Source: Thalassospiraceae bacterium LMO-SO8 (GTDB lineage Bacteria; Pseudomonadota; Alphaproteobacteria; Rhodospirillales; Casp-alpha2). From it: a stretch of 64,000 bases of DNA. This document shows, one piece after another, positions 17,335 through 25,943 of the stretch (the stretch's first letter is position 1; each line of letters opens with the position of its first letter). Below the pieces are notes generated by a model, which saw only the letters and a list, made by a program, of their open reading frames with translations, did not search any database and was not told where the DNA came from. A program made the position numbers and the translations under genes. Location of the stretch: positions 3,096,001 to 3,160,000 of the forward strand of contig CP134226.1 in assembly GCA_031655335.1 (NCBI GenBank), read 5' to 3'.

Positions 17335-17943
17335 ATGGACAAGCAACGCGCCGACAACTACGAACTGCACCGCCGCGAGGTCGCCAAGACCCTGCTGAAG
17401 GACCGTACCGACGATTTCCTGGTCGTCACCGGCCTGGGCTCCCCCAACTGGGACGCCACCAATGCCGGCGATCATCCGCTGACCTTCCCCTTGTGGGGGG
17501 CGATGGGTGGGGCCGCGACCATGGGTCTGGGCCTGGCGACCGCGCAGCCCAAGAAACGCGTCATGGTGATGACCGGCGACGGCGAAATGCTGATGGCCAT
17601 GGGCAGTTTTGCCACCATCGCCGCCCAGGGGGTGGAGAACCTTGCCATCGTCGTGTTCGACAACGAACGTTACGGCGAAACGGGCATGCAGGCGACCCAT
17701 ACGGCCGGTCCGGTGGACCTGGTCGCCGTGGCCAAGGCCTGCGGCTTTCCCGTGTCCATTCAGGTCAAGACCGAGGCCGAGTTGCAGGCCGCCCTGCCGG
17801 CCATCAAGGAAACCAAGGGCCCGGTGTTCGTCGACATCAAGGTCAAGGCCGAACCGCTGCCCTTCATCCTGCCGACCAAGGACGGGGTGCATCTAAAGAA
17901 CCGGTTCCGGGAAAAGTTGTTGGGGCCGGACAGCCTGCTCTAG
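17335..17943 (+). CDS. ThDP-dependent decarboxylase, beta (PP-domain) subunit, pair 1
   Basis: A 202-residue PP-domain protein. The Mg/ThDP diphosphate motif starts at GDGEMLM (81-87) and ends at FDNERYG (Asn110), the GDG-N26-N pattern of ThDP enzymes. With the upstream subunit it makes a complete decarboxylase of the ComE or phosphonopyruvate decarboxylase type, releasing CO2 and an aldehyde. An aldehyde dehydrogenase about 1.7 kb downstream could oxidise that product. The paralogous pair 2 is at 26958-28021. Confidence 0.82.
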   Translation: MDKQRADNYELHRREVAKTLLKDRTDDFLVVTGLGSPNWDATNAGDHPLTFPLWGAMGGAATMGLGLATAQPKKRVMVMTGDGEMLMAMGSFATIAAQGVENLAIVVFDNERYGETGMQATHTAGPVDLVAVAKACGFPVSIQVKTEAELQAALPAIKETKGPVFVDIKVKAEPLPFILPTKDGVHLKNRFREKLLGPDSLL

Positions 17944-17983
17944 GATACCGCCCAACGATCAATTGTCTTAGGGAGTGGAAGCC

Positions 17984-18400
17984 ATGAGCGGCGACGATCT
18001 GGCGGGCGTGACGGCCTGCATCCGGGCTTATCTTGACGGGCTCTACAAGGGTGATTTGGACCTTCTGTTCAAGAAGGCGTTTCACCCCGACGCCATGATG
18101 AACGCGGCCGACGTGGGCGGCCAGCGCATGCACCTGACCATGCCCGAGTTCGCGGAGGTCGTGAAAGGCCGGGGTGCCCCCGAAGCCGCCGGCTTCCCGC
18201 GCAAGGAGCGCATCGTCTCCATCGATTTCGCCGGGCCGGACACGGCCAACGTGAAGGTCGAGGTTCTGGTCGGCACGCGCGACTTCACGGACCTGCTGGC
18301 CTGCATCCGCATCGACGGCGAATGGAAGATCATCGCCAAGACCTATTGCCTGACCCGCGAATATGCTTCCAAGGAAGACGTGGAAGCCGCCCTGTCCTAA
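17984..18400 (+). CDS. NTF2-like / putative lumazine-binding family protein
   Basis: A 138-residue alpha+beta barrel protein. The family pattern is visible as YLDGLYKGDLDLLFKKAFHP and ACIRIDGEWKIIAKTY. Such proteins bind or isomerise small molecules or act as accessory proteins; none of the usual catalytic Asp-His pairs could be assigned with confidence. The ATG at 17984 has GGGAG (17971-17975) at eight bases. It lies 40 bases after the pair 1 decarboxylase and probably belongs to the same operon, perhaps handling its aldehyde product. Confidence 0.75.
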   Translation: MSGDDLAGVTACIRAYLDGLYKGDLDLLFKKAFHPDAMMNAADVGGQRMHLTMPEFAEVVKGRGAPEAAGFPRKERIVSIDFAGPDTANVKVEVLVGTRDFTDLLACIRIDGEWKIIAKTYCLTREYASKEDVEAALS

Positions 18401-18542
18401 TCCCCAGGCTTAGCCATGAGTCTAGGTTCGTTTGGCATGCATCTTGCTTTTCCCGCCGGCATTGTAACGCCGTCACACTTGGTCCGCGGATTTCTTCGCG
18501 GGACAGCCGGTAGCCGTGCCAAAAAAGGGAATTGGCTTCGCC

Positions 18543-19571
18543 ATGATGCCGCCACCGTTTCTCAGTTTCCGAAGCCTTGCACTCGGCGCCTTGTTGGTTG
18601 CCCTCGCGACCCAAGCGGTGTTTTCGCACTTTGATTTGATGGAGCGGTGGCTCCTGTTCACCGCTGCGAATGGATACATGGCGCTGAACGAACTGCCGTT
18701 CATCTTTGCGACCATGACCGTCTATATCGCCGTCGTCATGCATTTGCATGTCCGCTACAAGCGGGGGCTGAACAATCAGTTGCGCGACGAAATCAAGCAG
18801 CGTCGCCTTGCCGAGGAAGAATTGCAGAAGGCGCTGGCGGCCCGCGATGGCTTCTTCGCCGCCATGAGCCATGACCTGCGCACGCCGGTGAACAGCATCA
18901 TGGGATTTTCGGACATGATGCGGTCCCAGATTTTCGGCGACCTGGGTAACAACAAGTACATGGAGTACGTCAGCGACATCCACCGCGCCGCCTCGTTGTT
19001 GGATGTCGTCATCGCCCAAATTCTCGACATTTCACAGGCGGCCTACGACGACGTGCTCGTGATCCGGGACGAACCCATTAACGTGGTGGACGAAATCAAC
19101 TACAGCCATAAACTGATTTCCGGCTGGAATGGAAAACACAAGGAGATCGAACTAGCCGTTTCCACCGACCAGGACGTCATCGTGTTCGACCGGACCCTGT
19201 TTCGCCGCTACATGATCAACCTGCTGAACAACGCCGCGAAGCATGCCGGGGCCGACGCCAATATCGGCGTGCTGATCAATCGGGGCGCCGACGGTGGGAT
19301 TGAAATTACCATCTATGACGACGGGCGGGGTATCGCCTCGAGCTACCTGCATGAGATCCTCAAAGCCTTCAATCGTGGCGATAAGAAACGCGACCCCTTT
19401 ACGGAGGGTGCCGGGCTGGGCCTGTGGATTGTCAGAAGAATCGCCGATGCACATGATTGCCGTCTGTCCATTGCCTCCGCGGAATTCCAGGGGTTTAGCG
19501 TCACGCTCTCCGTCCCCGCCTATCGCCTGCCTGCCAATGGCAGCAGCCAATACGTCGCCATAGTGGCTTGA
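18543..19571 (+). CDS. Membrane sensor histidine kinase
   Basis: A 342-residue kinase (351 from a GTG at 18516; the start is uncertain). Two transmembrane segments lie in the first 80 residues, with almost no periplasmic loop. A short coiled coil (RDEIKQRRLAEEELQKALAA) leads to the H-box FFAAMSHDLRTPVNSIMGF, then N-box MINLLNNAAKHAG, G1 DDGRGI and G2 GAGLGLWIV. It has no receiver. The SHDLRTP H-box is typical of the HisKA group. It has no neighbouring response regulator and could feed the orphan phosphorelay proteins at 8.8-11.2 kb. Confidence 0.9.
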   Translation: MMPPPFLSFRSLALGALLVALATQAVFSHFDLMERWLLFTAANGYMALNELPFIFATMTVYIAVVMHLHVRYKRGLNNQLRDEIKQRRLAEEELQKALAARDGFFAAMSHDLRTPVNSIMGFSDMMRSQIFGDLGNNKYMEYVSDIHRAASLLDVVIAQILDISQAAYDDVLVIRDEPINVVDEINYSHKLISGWNGKHKEIELAVSTDQDVIVFDRTLFRRYMINLLNNAAKHAGADANIGVLINRGADGGIEITIYDDGRGIASSYLHEILKAFNRGDKKRDPFTEGAGLGLWIVRRIADAHDCRLSIASAEFQGFSVTLSVPAYRLPANGSSQYVAIVA

Positions 19572-19655
19572 CCGCCGGAAGCCTTTGGCTCTTTCGCCGC
19601 GCGCTGCCGCCCTGATAGGATCGCCTCCAACACGATCAATATGGAGGAGACGGCC

Positions 19656-21137
19656 ATGGGGAACCTCAAACGTTATCAAATGACCATCAACGGGCAGAAA
19701 GCCGATCCGGCTTCCGGCGAATGGTTCGAAAGCGCCAATCCCTACACGGGCAAGGCCTGGGCGGAAATCCCGCGCGGCAACGCCGAAGACATCGACCGCG
19801 CCGTCAAGGCGGCCAAGGCGGCCGCCCCCGTGTGGCGCAAGACGACGCCGACCCAGCGCGGACATCTGATGCGCCGGCTGGCCGACCTGATGGCGGCGCG
19901 GGCCGATGACCTGGCCGCCACGGAAGTCCGGGACAACGGCAAGCTGATCGCCGAAATGGGGCTGCAAACCAAGTATGCGCCTCAGTGGTATCATTACTTC
20001 GGCGGCCTGGCCGACAAGATCGAAGGCGCCGTCATCCCCATCGACAAGCCGGACACCTTCAACTTCACGCGCAAGGAGCCGCTTGGCGTCGTCGGCATGA
20101 TTACGCCGTGGAACTCGCCGCTCATGCTCACGGCCTGGAAATTGGCGCCGGCGCTGGCCGCCGGGAATACCGCCGTGATCAAGCCGTCGGAATTCACGTC
20201 GGCGTCGGCCCTGGAATTCGTCGAGCTGTTCAAGGAAGCCGGCTTCCCGGACGGCGTGGTGAACGTCGTCACCGGCTACGGCAAGGAAGCCGGCGAGGCG
20301 CTGATCACCCATCCGGACGTCGCCAAGATCGCCTTCACCGGCGGCTCGGCCACGGGCAGGCACGTCTATTCCACGGCGGCGCAGTCGTTCAAGAAGGTGT
20401 CGCTGGAGCTGGGCGGCAAATCGCCCAACATCGTGTTCGACGACTGCAACGTGGAGAACGCGGTGAAGGGCGTGATCTCGGGCATCTTCGCCGCCACGGG
20501 TCAGACCTGCATCGCGGGCTCGCGCCTGCTGGTGCAGAAATCCATCCATGACGAATTCGTCGAAAAGCTGGTGGCCCTCGCCAAGACCGCCAAGATGGGC
20601 GACCCCATGAACCCGGACACCCAGGTCGGCCCAGTCACCACCCCACCCCAGTATGAAAAGATCCTGGGTTACATGGACATCGCCAAGGGCGAGGGCGCCG
20701 AGGCCGTATTGGGCGGCGGCAAGGCGACGCGGCCCGAATGCGGCGACGGCTGGTTCGTTGAGCCGACCATCTTCACCGGCGTGAACAATCAGATGCGCAT
20801 CGCCCAGGAAGAAGTGTTCGGCCCCGTGCTCTCGGTCATTCCCTTCGAGGACGAGGAAGAGGCGCTGGCCATCGGCAACGACGTTGTCTACGGGCTGGCG
20901 GCCGGGGTGTGGACGGAAAGCATCCGCCGCGCCTTCATCATGTCCCAGGAATTGCAGGCCGGAACCGTGTGGGTGAACACCTACCGCGCGGTCAGCTACA
21001 TGTCGCCGTTCGGCGGCTACAAGCAGTCGGGCCTGGGCCGGGAAAGCGGGCAGGCGGCCATCGAGGAATACCTGCAAACCAAGTCCGTGTGGATTTCCAT
21101 GGCGACCGAAGTGCCCAATCCGTTTGTGATGAGGTGA
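19656..21137 (+). CDS. NAD(P)-dependent aldehyde dehydrogenase
   Basis: A 493-residue ALDH superfamily enzyme. The catalytic Glu251 lies in SLELGGKSPN and Cys285 in GQTCIAGSR; the NAD-site region is TPWNSPLML and PFGGYKQSGLGRE is near the C-terminus. It oxidises an aldehyde to the acid in the cytoplasm. The ATG at 19656 is chosen because GGAGGA lies seven to twelve bases upstream; an in-frame ATG at 19641 would swallow that ribosome site. It is followed 10 bases later by an SDR. The substrate may be the aldehyde from the nearby ThDP decarboxylase, which is inference. Confidence 0.92.
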   Translation: MGNLKRYQMTINGQKADPASGEWFESANPYTGKAWAEIPRGNAEDIDRAVKAAKAAAPVWRKTTPTQRGHLMRRLADLMAARADDLAATEVRDNGKLIAEMGLQTKYAPQWYHYFGGLADKIEGAVIPIDKPDTFNFTRKEPLGVVGMITPWNSPLMLTAWKLAPALAAGNTAVIKPSEFTSASALEFVELFKEAGFPDGVVNVVTGYGKEAGEALITHPDVAKIAFTGGSATGRHVYSTAAQSFKKVSLELGGKSPNIVFDDCNVENAVKGVISGIFAATGQTCIAGSRLLVQKSIHDEFVEKLVALAKTAKMGDPMNPDTQVGPVTTPPQYEKILGYMDIAKGEGAEAVLGGGKATRPECGDGWFVEPTIFTGVNNQMRIAQEEVFGPVLSVIPFEDEEEALAIGNDVVYGLAAGVWTESIRRAFIMSQELQAGTVWVNTYRAVSYMSPFGGYKQSGLGRESGQAAIEEYLQTKSVWISMATEVPNPFVMR

Positions 21138-21147
21138 TCCCGGTAAC

Positions 21148-21882
21148 ATGAGCAAGACCGTCCTCATCACCGGCGGCAGCCGCGGCATCGGCGAGGCCAT
21201 GGTGCGGCTGTTCGCCGAACGCGGCTGGACGGTCGTCTTCACCTTCGTGTCCAACGCCCAGGCGGCCCACAAGGTCGCGACGGAAGCGGGGGCGCGGGCG
21301 ATCCGCTGCGATTCCGGAAACGAGGACGACATTCTCGCCTTGTTCGAAACGCTCGACGGCGAGGGCATCGTGCTGGACGCGCTGATCAACAATGCGGGCG
21401 TGTCCGGGCCGCGCCGCCGCGCGGTCGAGGTCACGCGGGAGACCCTGGAAGAGGTCACCCGGATCAACTTCATCGGCCCCGTGCTGTTCTGCCGCGAGGC
21501 GGTCAAGCGCATGTCGACCGCCACGGGCGGGAAGGGCGGGGTGATCGTCAACCTGTCGTCGACCGCGACCAAGAAGGGCGGGGCCGGGCAGTGGGCGGAT
21601 TACGCGGCGCTCAAGGGCGCCATCGACGTGTTCACCAACGGTCTGGCCCGCGAAGTGGCGGCGGAAGGCATTCGCGTCAACGCCGTCGCCCCTGGCTATG
21701 TGTTGACGGACATGGCGGTGGACGGCGGCATCGCGGCCAACTTCGAAACCGCCCTGAAATCGGACATCCCCATGGGCCGCATCGGCGAAGTGCGGGAAGT
21801 GGCCGAAGGGGCCTATTGGCTGTGCACGGACGCCGCCGGCTATGTCACCGGAACCGTCCTGAACGTCGCCGGCGGGCGCTAA
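21148..21882 (+). CDS. Short-chain dehydrogenase/reductase
   Basis: A 244-residue classical SDR. The nucleotide motif is TGGSRGIGEA (8-17), the NNAG motif is LINNAGVSG, and the catalytic pair is Tyr152-x3-Lys156 (DYAALKGA) with an upstream serine in NLSSTATKKG. It catalyses an NAD(P)-linked carbonyl/alcohol interconversion. Ten bases separate it from the aldehyde dehydrogenase, so the two probably form an alcohol-aldehyde-acid oxidation unit. It is convergent with the hemerythrin gene. Confidence 0.9.
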   Translation: MSKTVLITGGSRGIGEAMVRLFAERGWTVVFTFVSNAQAAHKVATEAGARAIRCDSGNEDDILALFETLDGEGIVLDALINNAGVSGPRRRAVEVTRETLEEVTRINFIGPVLFCREAVKRMSTATGGKGGVIVNLSSTATKKGGAGQWADYAALKGAIDVFTNGLAREVAAEGIRVNAVAPGYVLTDMAVDGGIAANFETALKSDIPMGRIGEVREVAEGAYWLCTDAAGYVTGTVLNVAGGR

Positions 21883-21892
21883 CGGGCGGCTA

Positions 21893-22474
21893 TTACGGAC
21901 GGGCGAAGGCGGTCACGTCCTGGGGTTTTCCCCATTTCAGGATTTCCTGGTGCAGGCGATCGTATTTCTCCTGTTCCTCGCCGTCGCCGAACAGGGGGTC
22001 GTCGGGCGTGGTAACGGCATCCCGGATATCCTGCCAGTCCGCATCCGTCAGGGCGCGCAGGGCCGACGGGAAAAACACCACTTCCTCCATCTGCATGTGA
22101 CGGCGTTGGAAGCTCAAATAGTCGCCCGCGACGTCGACGAACCAGTCGCGGGGCAGTTCCGCATCCTGCATGACGTTGTACAAGGCCGCGGCAAAACGGC
22201 GCGTCAGGGCGCCCAGTTTTTCGTGTTCCTTGTCCAGTTCGCCGACGTTCGCCGCGGCGTCGGGATCGCGCAGACGCAGTTTCGCCAGCACAAGGTCTTC
22301 GACCGGATGATGGTAGAGGTCCGGGTAGTTCTGGGTGTAGTCCAGGATATTGCTGACAAGCTCGTAGTCGGGCAGGTCGCCGGCATCAAAAGTGCGCACT
22401 TCGCGGGCAATCAGGTCCATCAACCGGGCAAGCTTCTTGTGGTCGTCACGCAGCTTCCAGATCACGTCGGACAT
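21893..22474 (-). CDS. Hemerythrin HHE domain protein
   Basis: A 193-residue helical di-iron-type protein. Metal-ligand positions expected for hemerythrins are seen as DHKKLARLM, YHHPVEDLVL, DKEHEKLG and HMQMEEVVFFP. These proteins bind oxygen, nitric oxide or iron in the cytoplasm, often in redox stress responses. The ATG at 22474 is chosen because GGAGGG sits seven bases upstream; the ATG at 22480 is too close to that site. It is a single-gene unit, divergent from the 800-bp apparently non-coding stretch. Confidence 0.87.
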   Translation of the reverse strand: MSDVIWKLRDDHKKLARLMDLIAREVRTFDAGDLPDYELVSNILDYTQNYPDLYHHPVEDLVLAKLRLRDPDAAANVGELDKEHEKLGALTRRFAAALYNVMQDAELPRDWFVDVAGDYLSFQRRHMQMEEVVFFPSALRALTDADWQDIRDAVTTPDDPLFGDGEEQEKYDRLHQEILKWGKPQDVTAFARP

Positions 22475-23278
22475 ATGCATCCCTCCACTTCGCTGATCGG
22501 GCAGCTTAACGGTGGCGTGAACAGGATGCGTTGATATGGGTCAAACGCATGGGGCGCTGTGGATAACTTTGGGGATAGATGTTGATTTATCGCCCTTTTG
22601 CCGGGCACGGCATGTCGAGCCGGAACCGTGTCCCAGGGCATGGCGGAAGGCGGCGATTGCGCGGTCATCGGTGTGAAAGGGCGGGGGCGTGGGATGGGGC
22701 AGCCGATCCATTGACCGGCCTCGCGGCATCGATTGTCCCGGGGCGGCCGCGGGAAAAACGGCCGATCAGCCAAGGGGTGGTGAAATCGCGCGGAATAGAA
22801 TACCCGCAAACGCCTTGCTGAGCGCGCCTTTCGCATGATGAAAAGGGAGGGTCCGCGCGCCGCCGCCGCGATCCGGCATGGTTGATTTCGCATGCCGGTG
22901 AAATTCATCGGCGCGTTCACGGGAACACAGGGGACGGGGGGCAGGGAGTTTACATTCCTTCACAGGCCGGTCCGGATTCCGGCTCGGGAAAGGGCGGAAT
23001 TCGGCGAGCGGCCGGTGCGCGGATGAAAAAGGGCGAATAATGGCAATCGGCGGCAAATGTGGATATCTCGCGCCGCCGGGGCCGCGGGATTCCGGCTGGC
23101 GGACCGGGGTGCGCACGTCGTGCGCCCTTGGAATCCGGCGGGTTCGCGCCATCGGCGGGATGGAATTCGTCAATCAGGCTTGCCCCGACGGGGGCGGGAT
23201 GATAGCTGAAATGTACACAATATCGGCGGAGAATCGTCCGCCAGAGGAACGTCCCTTAATCGCCCAGGAGCCCCCGCC
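22475..23278. other. About 800-bp stretch with no recognised gene
   Basis: Several open frames occur on both strands, but none shows a family motif, a good ribosome binding site or alphaproteobacterial-looking protein composition. The stretch contains one DnaA-box-like TGTGGATAA (22558-22566) and one near match TGTGGATAT (23058-23066), both expected by chance at this frequency. It presumably holds the promoters of the hemerythrin gene and of the cupin gene at 23279. A decayed gene cannot be excluded. Confidence 0.5.
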
Positions 23279-23842
23279 ATGTTCGACCGCGACCGTTTCA
23301 CCCAGGATTGTCTCGACGCCATCCGCGAGACCGACAGCCACATCGCGGTGAAGGAACTGATCGAGCGCGCGTGCAGCGACCCGGCGGACCTGCTGCGCGG
23401 CCTGGGCGAGCCGACCAAGGCCGGGCCGGACAAGATTTACGTGTCCGACGAGTTGACGATCCTCAACCTCGTGTGGGGACCTTACATGACCCTGCTGCCG
23501 CACAATCACAACATGTGGGCGGTGATCGGCCTGTACACCGGGGCCGAGGACAACGTGTTTTGGAAGAAGGTCGAGGGTGAGCCCGGCCATAGCCGCATCG
23601 AGGCCGCCGGCGCCAAGGCCATGCGCCCCGGCGACGTGGCGCCGCTGGGTAAGGACATCGTTCATTCCGTGACCAATCCGGTCGACAAACTGACCGGCGC
23701 GTTGCACGTCTACGGCGGTAACTTCTTCGAGGAACCGCGCAGCGAGTGGGAAGCCGAAAGCCTGACCGAGCGGCCCTACGACGTGGCCCGCAACATGGGC
23801 CTGTTCGAAACCTACAATCAAAAGCTCCAGGCGGCGGAATAG
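23279..23842 (+). CDS. Cupin metal-dependent enzyme, cysteine dioxygenase-like
   Basis: A 187-residue double-stranded beta-helix protein. Candidate Fe ligands are the histidines of LLPHNHNMWAVIGLYTG and of KDIVHSVTNPV, with a later HVYGGNFF, an arrangement like the thiol dioxygenase/COG5553 group. The likely reaction is oxygenation of a small thiol or related acid, but the substrate is unproven. The ATG at 23279 follows AGGAGCCCCCGCC. Thiol or sulfonate chemistry would fit the sulfopyruvate-type genes nearby, which is speculative. It is 46 bases from the GH17-like gene. Confidence 0.7.
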   Translation: MFDRDRFTQDCLDAIRETDSHIAVKELIERACSDPADLLRGLGEPTKAGPDKIYVSDELTILNLVWGPYMTLLPHNHNMWAVIGLYTGAEDNVFWKKVEGEPGHSRIEAAGAKAMRPGDVAPLGKDIVHSVTNPVDKLTGALHVYGGNFFEEPRSEWEAESLTERPYDVARNMGLFETYNQKLQAAE

Positions 23843-23887
23843 CGGCCCGGTCGGTGCCCTCATGACCCGCCGGACGGCGTGACGGCC

Positions 23888-25528
23888 ATGCGGTGGTTCC
23901 TGATATCCCTGGGCGTGTTCGCCGCCGTCGCCTCGGCGGTGACGGCGCTGTGGGCCTGGCTGGGGCGCCCGGTCGATATGGTGGATGCGCCGGGCGGGCG
24001 TTTCCAATGCCTGTCCTACGCGCCGACGACCGCCGACGGCCATCCCCTGATGGGGCCGGATTACGACCTGCCGCCGGGCCTGATCGAACGCGACCTGGAA
24101 GCCCTTTCGAAGCTGACCGGATGCGTGCGGACCTATTCCTCCTACGGGGTGCAGGCCGGGGTGCTGCCCGCCGCCGCCAAGCTGGGCATGAAGGTGCTGC
24201 TGGGCATCTGGATCGGCGCCGAGGACAAGCAGAACCAAATCGAGATCGCGGCCGCCTTGCGGGTCGCCGCGCGCCACCCCGAGGCCGTGCGCGCCATCGT
24301 CGTCGGCAACGAGGTCCTGTTGCGCCGCGAGATGACGGGCAAGCGTCTGGCCGGGATCATCCGCAGCGTGAAGGCGCGCACCATGTTGCCCGTGGCCTAT
24401 GCGGACGTGTTCGATTTCTGGGAACGTCATCCGGCCGTCGCCGAGGCGGTGGACCTGATGCTGATCCATGTCCTGCCCTATTGGGACGACCCGGCGCCAC
24501 GATCCGTACGCGCGGCCCAGGACGGGGTGCGGGCGACGGTCGCCCATGCGCGGGCCGTGTTCCCCCATGCCCGGATCGAGATCGGCGAAACCGGCTGGCC
24601 CAGCGCCGGACGCACGCGCGGGGCCGGGGTGCCCAGCCGCGTCAATCAGGCGCGGTTCCTGCGCGAGTTCGCGGCCCAGGCGCAGACCCTGGGCGTTCCC
24701 TACAACGTGGTCGAGGCCGTGGACCAGCCGTGGAAGCGCGCACCCGAAGGCACCGTGGGCGGCTTTTGGGGCGTGTTCGACGCCGATCGCGCGGCCAAGT
24801 TTCCCTTGGCCGGGCCGGTCCGCGAATGGCCGGACTGGCCCCTGGCCGCCGGTTTCTCGGCGGCGCTCTGTCTGCTGTTCCTGACCGGCTTGTTCGTGGC
24901 CGGGCAACGGCTTCGGCCTGCCGCCATCCTGGGCGTGGGCCTTGCGGGCGGCGCCACGGGAACTTGCCTGTGGATGCTGGCGGCCCAGGTCGAGGCCGCG
25001 GCCATCGGGACGCTGGGTTGGCTTGGCGGCATTTATCTTTTGCTGCTGGCGGCGGGGGGCGGTGTGCTGCTGGCGGCGCTGCTTGCCCGCCTGCCGGTCC
25101 TGGACGGGCTGCGGTCCGCACCCCTGGGTGAGGTGCTGGAGGGGCTGGCCGGGTGCCGCCTGTCCCAGGATCAGGCGCTTGGCCTGATCCGCTGGGCGGT
25201 GCTGTTGCCGGCGGGCGTCCTGGCCCTCGCCCTGGCGGCCGACGGCCGTCACCGGGATTTCGTGCCCTTGGCCTTCGTCCTGCCGGGACTGGCCCTGGCG
25301 CTGCTGGCCTGGCGGGCGCGAGGGATGCAAGCGGCCCGGCCCGAAGAGGCCTGGATCGCCCTGCTGCTGGCCGTCGCCGGCCCGCTCGCCGTCGATGCGC
25401 CGGGCAATCTGGAGGCTTTGGCCTGGGCGGGAACCTGCCTGCTGCTCGCCCTGCCGGGGCTGCCCGGGGTGGCGGGCGAGCTACGGTTTCTCGGCCGGGC
25501 CTTGGCGGCGCAGGGCCAGGGAAATTAG
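23888..25528 (+). CDS. GH17-like beta-glucan-active membrane protein
   Basis: A 546-residue protein with an N-terminal anchor (WFLISLGVFAAVASAVTALW), a glycoside hydrolase family 17-like domain (about 45-300) and a C-terminal region of roughly seven to eight transmembrane segments. Catalytic acids match GH17: Glu142 in VVGNEVLLR and Glu234 in IGETGWPSAGR. Similar proteins in Rhizobiales are annotated as beta-1,6/1,3-glucan synthases or transglycosylases. A role in periplasmic or exported glucan is likely. The ATG at 23888 or a GTG at 23879 may be the start. Its last 48 bases overlap the convergent membrane protein gene. Confidence 0.75.
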   Translation: MRWFLISLGVFAAVASAVTALWAWLGRPVDMVDAPGGRFQCLSYAPTTADGHPLMGPDYDLPPGLIERDLEALSKLTGCVRTYSSYGVQAGVLPAAAKLGMKVLLGIWIGAEDKQNQIEIAAALRVAARHPEAVRAIVVGNEVLLRREMTGKRLAGIIRSVKARTMLPVAYADVFDFWERHPAVAEAVDLMLIHVLPYWDDPAPRSVRAAQDGVRATVAHARAVFPHARIEIGETGWPSAGRTRGAGVPSRVNQARFLREFAAQAQTLGVPYNVVEAVDQPWKRAPEGTVGGFWGVFDADRAAKFPLAGPVREWPDWPLAAGFSAALCLLFLTGLFVAGQRLRPAAILGVGLAGGATGTCLWMLAAQVEAAAIGTLGWLGGIYLLLLAAGGGVLLAALLARLPVLDGLRSAPLGEVLEGLAGCRLSQDQALGLIRWAVLLPAGVLALALAADGRHRDFVPLAFVLPGLALALLAWRARGMQAARPEEAWIALLLAVAGPLAVDAPGNLEALAWAGTCLLLALPGLPGVAGELRFLGRALAAQGQGN

Positions 25529-25891
25529 GGCCAGCACCACGGCCGCCGAGGCCGTGGTCGCGTTGTAGAGAACCAGTCCGGCACCGCCGAGGGCCAGCGC
25601 GACGTGTGCGGCCGTGGCATGACGGCGGGGGTCGGGAAGAAAACTCAGGAGGGCGCAGGCCAGCGCCGCCAAACCGATGGCGTTCCAGCCGACGGCGGAC
25701 ATCAGGCCCCGGCGCAGCATGCACCACCAGGGGCCGGCCTGCTCACAAGCGGCGCCCATCTGTTCCGGTTCGATGAAGCCGTAGCGGAGGCCCAGGCCGA
25801 ACAGCGCCGCGGCCCCGGCCAGGGCCAGCCCGCCCAGGGGACGGGCGGCCTTGAACGGCGCCGAAAGGATTGCGGAAATGTGGCCTGTCAT
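25481..25891 (-). CDS. Small hypothetical membrane protein
   Basis: A 136-residue protein with three or four hydrophobic segments (for example LGGLALAGAAALFGLGLRYG and AIGLAALACALLSFL) and a cytosolic-looking tail ALRRQGPAEKP. The ATG at 25891 gives MTGHISAILSAPFKAARP. No family was recognised. It overlaps the 3' end of the GH17-like gene by 48 bases and may take part in the same glucan or envelope process, which is inferred only from position. Confidence 0.6.
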   Translation of the reverse strand: MTGHISAILSAPFKAARPLGGLALAGAAALFGLGLRYGFIEPEQMGAACEQAGPWWCMLRRGLMSAVGWNAIGLAALACALLSFLPDPRRHATAAHVALALGGAGLVLYNATTASAAVVLALISLALRRQGPAEKP

Positions 25892-25943
25892 GGCGCGATA
25901 GGGGCGGATTTGCGGGCGGCTGTCAATGCGGCGGACCAGCCCG

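Noticed and set aside
16798-17943. Pair 1 as acetolactate synthase or a frameshifted single ThDP enzyme
   Set aside because: Each half has its own start and stop with a short spacer, and the central FAD/transhydrogenase domain of acetolactate synthase is absent, so a genuine split PYR/PP enzyme fits better.
19152-21572. An 806-codon minus-strand open frame opposite the histidine kinase, ALDH and SDR genes
   Set aside because: It is a shadow frame of three well-recognised plus-strand genes and shows Gly/Arg/His-rich composition without domains.
22558-22566. TGTGGATAA DnaA-box match, with TGTGGATAT at 23058, as a replication origin
   Set aside because: One exact 9-mer is expected about every 130 kb on either strand, there is no AT-rich unwinding region or box cluster, and no origin-linked genes are near.
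22462-22920. Open frames on both strands in the 22.5-23.2 kb gap as genes
   Set aside because: They overlap each other, lack ribosome sites and family motifs, and are rich in Arg/Pro/Gly as expected from non-coding GC-rich DNA.
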